From: a bacterium
Lineage (GTDB): Bacteria; UBP14; UBA6098; B30-G16
Direction: 5' to 3'
NCBI GenBank assembly: GCA_003645115.1
Contig: QNEG01000043.1
Location: forward strand, 1 to 8,957
DNA length: 8,957 nt
A program made the translations under genes and the position numbers. Below are positions 8,201 through 8,957 of the stretch, one piece after another (the stretch's first letter is position 1; every line of letters starts with the position of its first letter). The notes under the pieces are model-generated. The model saw only the letters and a list, made by a program, of their open reading frames with translations, was not told the DNA's origin and ran no database searches.

Positions 8201-8759
8201 TGGCGGGAATTCCATTCACATAATATGCTACTTCTCGCTGACGACCGCCACGGAAATGAAGTTCTCCTCCACGGCTTACTACTCCTACTCGTGTCTCCAG
8301 TATCTCATTCACACTCTGGACAGGCATAGTCTCGATATCCTCGGAACTGACATAATCCTCAGATGATACCGCATCCATCTTGATTTGTTCTCGTTCTGCC
8401 ACAATCTCTATCGCCTCGGCTCGGATTGCCTCAGAAGTCAATTCAAAATTTACCTCGGTAGTCTTATCCGAATGAACCACCACATTCTTAACAGTAACCG
8501 GCGGATAGCCCAGCGATGAGGCTCGTAAATCATATACTCCCGGACGAACATCCAGAAAATTATAATAACCCTCCAAATCGGTGGATGTCCCCGTAATCAC
8601 TTCTCCAGTGGCTGGATTGATAAGTTCGACATCGGCAGCCATAATAGGTTCGCCAGTCTGGCTATCCTCTACTATCCCGGTGATTTTTCCTGTGGTTCCC
8701 GCCCAGATAAGAGCAAAAATTAAAATTAAGGCAAGTAAAAAACATATGTTCCTGAACAT
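5238..8759 (-). CDS. TonB-dependent outer-membrane receptor with calcium-loop-rich insertion
   Basis: 1173 residues. It starts with a signal peptide (about 1-20, ending LIWA). Residues 24-108 form a carboxypeptidase-regulatory-like beta-sandwich (GKITGIVEDSQTGEPI, then DLEGYYNFLDVRPGVYDLRAS). The TonB plug domain spans about 125-232, including MPVQSVNEILETRVGVV, LHFRGGRQREVAYYVNGIP, VQEIQVQTGAFNAEYGGALSAIVSIITKEG. The rest is a 22-strand-type barrel ending in an aromatic residue (IRLGINIVW). It is longer than many receptors because of an insertion at about 430-710 that holds nine D-x-N-x-N/D-G loops. Receptors of this class import siderophores, cobalamin, glycans or peptides using TonB energy; no substrate can be inferred here. 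No SusD-like gene follows; instead come a sorting-tail protein, a PorV-like barrel and a lipoprotein. It is the first gene of the operon, with AGGGGG 5-6 bases before the ATG. The family call is firm. Confidence 0.94.
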   Translation of the reverse strand: MFRNICFLLALILIFALIWAGTTGKITGIVEDSQTGEPIMAADVELINPATGEVITGTSTDLEGYYNFLDVRPGVYDLRASSLGYPPVTVKNVVVHSDKTTEVNFELTSEAIRAEAIEIVAEREQIKMDAVSSEDYVSSEDIETMPVQSVNEILETRVGVVSRGGELHFRGGRQREVAYYVNGIPANDPTYGYRSLDVSTGAVQEIQVQTGAFNAEYGGALSAIVSIITKEGDPNKWAGSIGYSTTNFRVDALNKFTTNSDRLDFTLSGPEPISTYFLPVLGLKMPRDKRISYFLSITGENTDTRLAYNRVFDLDYEEGGAPIATQEEIYGPYNIEYGWFGFFPERRINQYQMTLKLKQRLTPSFKYVLSFDGNWSKWRSFDWYFYYCPKFSYKSKQSVYQMSLNVTHNLSVNTFYELKFGYFHNKRTLNPGDWDPGDFAVDSSAYRTLDDWVDVNGDGVPQIRVQWVDFNGNGMWDYGEYWEPIIDRIDTIWHNPGLRDSIVEIDTVYADTLPPQPGEEPWMDWNGNGAFEPRWTNFNSPYPTWFSMNIPEPYMDGEPFLDGYPYGLDYEALLNGTAGIEFVMETLWVDVNENGVKDFGEYVYGSYYHTPDTVLVEEYTWIDENANGEADWGEYIDINGDGQLTYRDGQCNYYDANGNGDYDVGELGEPFLDLNGNGYYDGPNYIHEEYEPYMDRNGNGKFDDYSSFQYRGFDQWAVWHKRTVDIALAKGDLTSQINKNNLVKTGLEFQWIRMDMNEIQYPEYIYDGVPDNMPWSEHGIFRSFYTRTPKTFAAYVQDKMEYGGLIANVGLRLDMFIQAEEVLEDSVEQELRVVLADWWDMNKVKTTDTKISPRLGMSYPITDKSKLFFSYGHFYQLPGFDNFYQTPTQGSRAGRLLGNPNLSYEKTVAYELGVAYGFAENWTVQFSGYYKDIYDLLNTSHARIGVLEQDVYVNHDYARSRGVEFRLDKSLSNYWSLNANYSYSFAFGKSSSDRSGYDAQFEQTAIPLRDLPLDWDQRHLVNVVLDFRVRKDEHPKLFGLTLPDQWGINTVLTWGSGFPYTPSKYNPHYEIKVGEKAWERTNALRMPNQFNVDMKINKEFKIGRFKYSAYLQISNLTNYRNVLEVYSSTGEPDKSWIFYNPDGSYELMGDDYAKDPTHWGPPTDIRLGINIVW
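6642..7400 (-). repeat. Nine EF-hand/dockerin-like calcium-loop motifs within the TonB receptor
   Basis: Residues 454-706 of the receptor contain D-x-N-x-N/D-G motifs starting at residues 454, 469, 524, 590, 623, 637, 655, 673 and 695. Four (469 DFNGNGMWDYGE, 590 DVNENGVKDFGE, 623 DENANGEADWGE, 655 DANGNGDYDVGE) have ligands at loop positions 1, 3, 5, 9 and 12, as in calcium-binding EF loops. The one at 637 is close, those at 673 and 695 lack the last acidic ligand, and those at 454 and 524 are degenerate. Most are preceded by a W/Y/L-x-D or EPF/YMD lead, so the repeat unit is roughly EPW-V-D-x-N-G-N-G-xx-D-x-G-E. On the plus strand this shows as recurrent CCATTxCCATT tracts. Confidence 0.85.
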
Positions 8760-8764
8760 ATATT

Positions 8765-8771
8765 ACCCCCT
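8765..8771 (-). promoter_or_regulatory. Ribosome binding site of the TonB receptor gene
   Basis: AGGGGGT on the minus strand, 5 bases before the ATG at 8759. It is less canonical than the AGGAGG-type sites of the downstream genes, but position and purine content support the chosen start. Confidence 0.65.
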
Positions 8772-8812
8772 ACGCATACTATATTTTTTCATTTTATTCC
8801 ATTCATTTTAAG

Positions 8813-8841
8813 AAAATATCCAATCCGCAATCTGGTGTCAA
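8813..8841 (-). promoter_or_regulatory. Sigma70-like promoter of the four-gene operon
   Basis: On the minus strand a perfect -35 box TTGACA (8841-8836) is followed, after 17 bases, by TATTTT (8818-8813), which matches 4 of 6 positions of the -10 consensus. Transcription would begin near 8806, giving a leader of about 47 bases that ends in the ribosome site. No riboswitch-like fold is evident in so short a leader. The exact TTGACA with ideal spacing makes this a good candidate, but by-eye prediction in an AT-rich upstream region is not proof. Confidence 0.6.
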
Positions 8842-8874
8842 GATGTTTCAGTAAAAAAATGTAGGAACTTATCC

Positions 8875-8901
8875 AAATAGTGGTCGGATGGAAAATAGTG
8901 G
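8875..8901. repeat. Direct repeat upstream of the promoter, possible operator
   Basis: The 9-base word AAATAGTGG occurs at 8875-8883 and 8893-8901, with starts 18 bases apart, nearly two helical turns. It lies about 35 bases upstream of the -35 box, where an activator could bind. There is no independent support for function. The remaining bases to the right edge (8902-8957) are AT-rich and show no gene. Confidence 0.3.
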
Positions 8902-8957
8902 ATGATATTTGGGTAATAAGATAAAAAAACACCATCGAACAAATTATATTCATAGGG

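Larger units (their letters stand above)
172..8806 (-). other. Predicted four-gene transcription unit
   Basis: The four minus-strand genes are separated by only 21, 35 and 23 bases, with no terminator-like hairpin between them. A predicted promoter precedes the first and an intrinsic terminator follows the last. The order is receptor, sorting-tail secreted protein, PorV/PorQ-like barrel, lipoprotein. All four products carry export signals, so the whole operon is devoted to the cell envelope or surface. Confidence 0.75.

Noticed and set aside
8763..8792. A nine-residue leader ORF (MKKYSMRRG) just before the receptor gene
   Set aside because: It has no convincing ribosome site of its own, no run of regulatory codons and no attenuator hairpin after it; it overlaps the receptor's ribosome site by chance of an AT-rich leader.

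Overview
The window carries four long genes, all on the minus strand and tightly packed, with short non-coding flanks. Read in the direction of transcription (right to left) they encode a TonB-dependent outer-membrane receptor (5238-8759), a large secreted protein with a fibronectin-like region and a type IX secretion (T9SS)-like C-terminal sorting domain (2928-5216), a PorV/PorQ-family outer-membrane beta-barrel (1975-2892) and a lipoprotein with two Ig/FN3-like regions plus a Rossmann/GATase1-like C-terminal domain (230-1951). Gaps between the genes are 21, 35 and 23 bases, and every start is preceded by a purine-rich Shine-Dalgarno sequence. A sigma70-like promoter (8813-8841) lies before the first gene and a strong rho-independent terminator (172-207) follows the last, so this looks like one complete operon.

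The combination of PorV/PorQ protein, a C-terminal sorting tail ending GKFVIIK, and a TonB receptor with an N-terminal carboxypeptidase-regulatory-like domain points to the Fibrobacteres-Chlorobi-Bacteroidetes (FCB) superphylum. The near-consensus TTGACA promoter and strong AGGAGG-type ribosome sites are less typical of Bacteroidetes proper. I therefore favour one of the uncultured FCB-related lineages (Marinimicrobia, Cloacimonadota, KSB1-like, Zixibacteria and similar), without being able to choose among them.

Layout: 1-170 is a GC-richer, structured intergenic stretch with a duplicated 19-base motif; 172-207 terminator; 230-8759 the four genes; 8760-8957 leader, promoter and upstream region. 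The inferred division of labour is that the receptor occupies the outer membrane, the sorting-tail protein is exported to the surface, the PorV-like protein could act as its shuttle/anchor, and the lipoprotein could be a surface or periplasmic partner. This is an inference from order and families; no substrate can be read from the sequence.

The most unusual element is a roughly 280-residue insertion in the receptor barrel containing nine copies of a D-x-N-x-N/D-G calcium-loop motif (6642-7400), which suggests a calcium-stabilised external domain on a TonB-dependent receptor.
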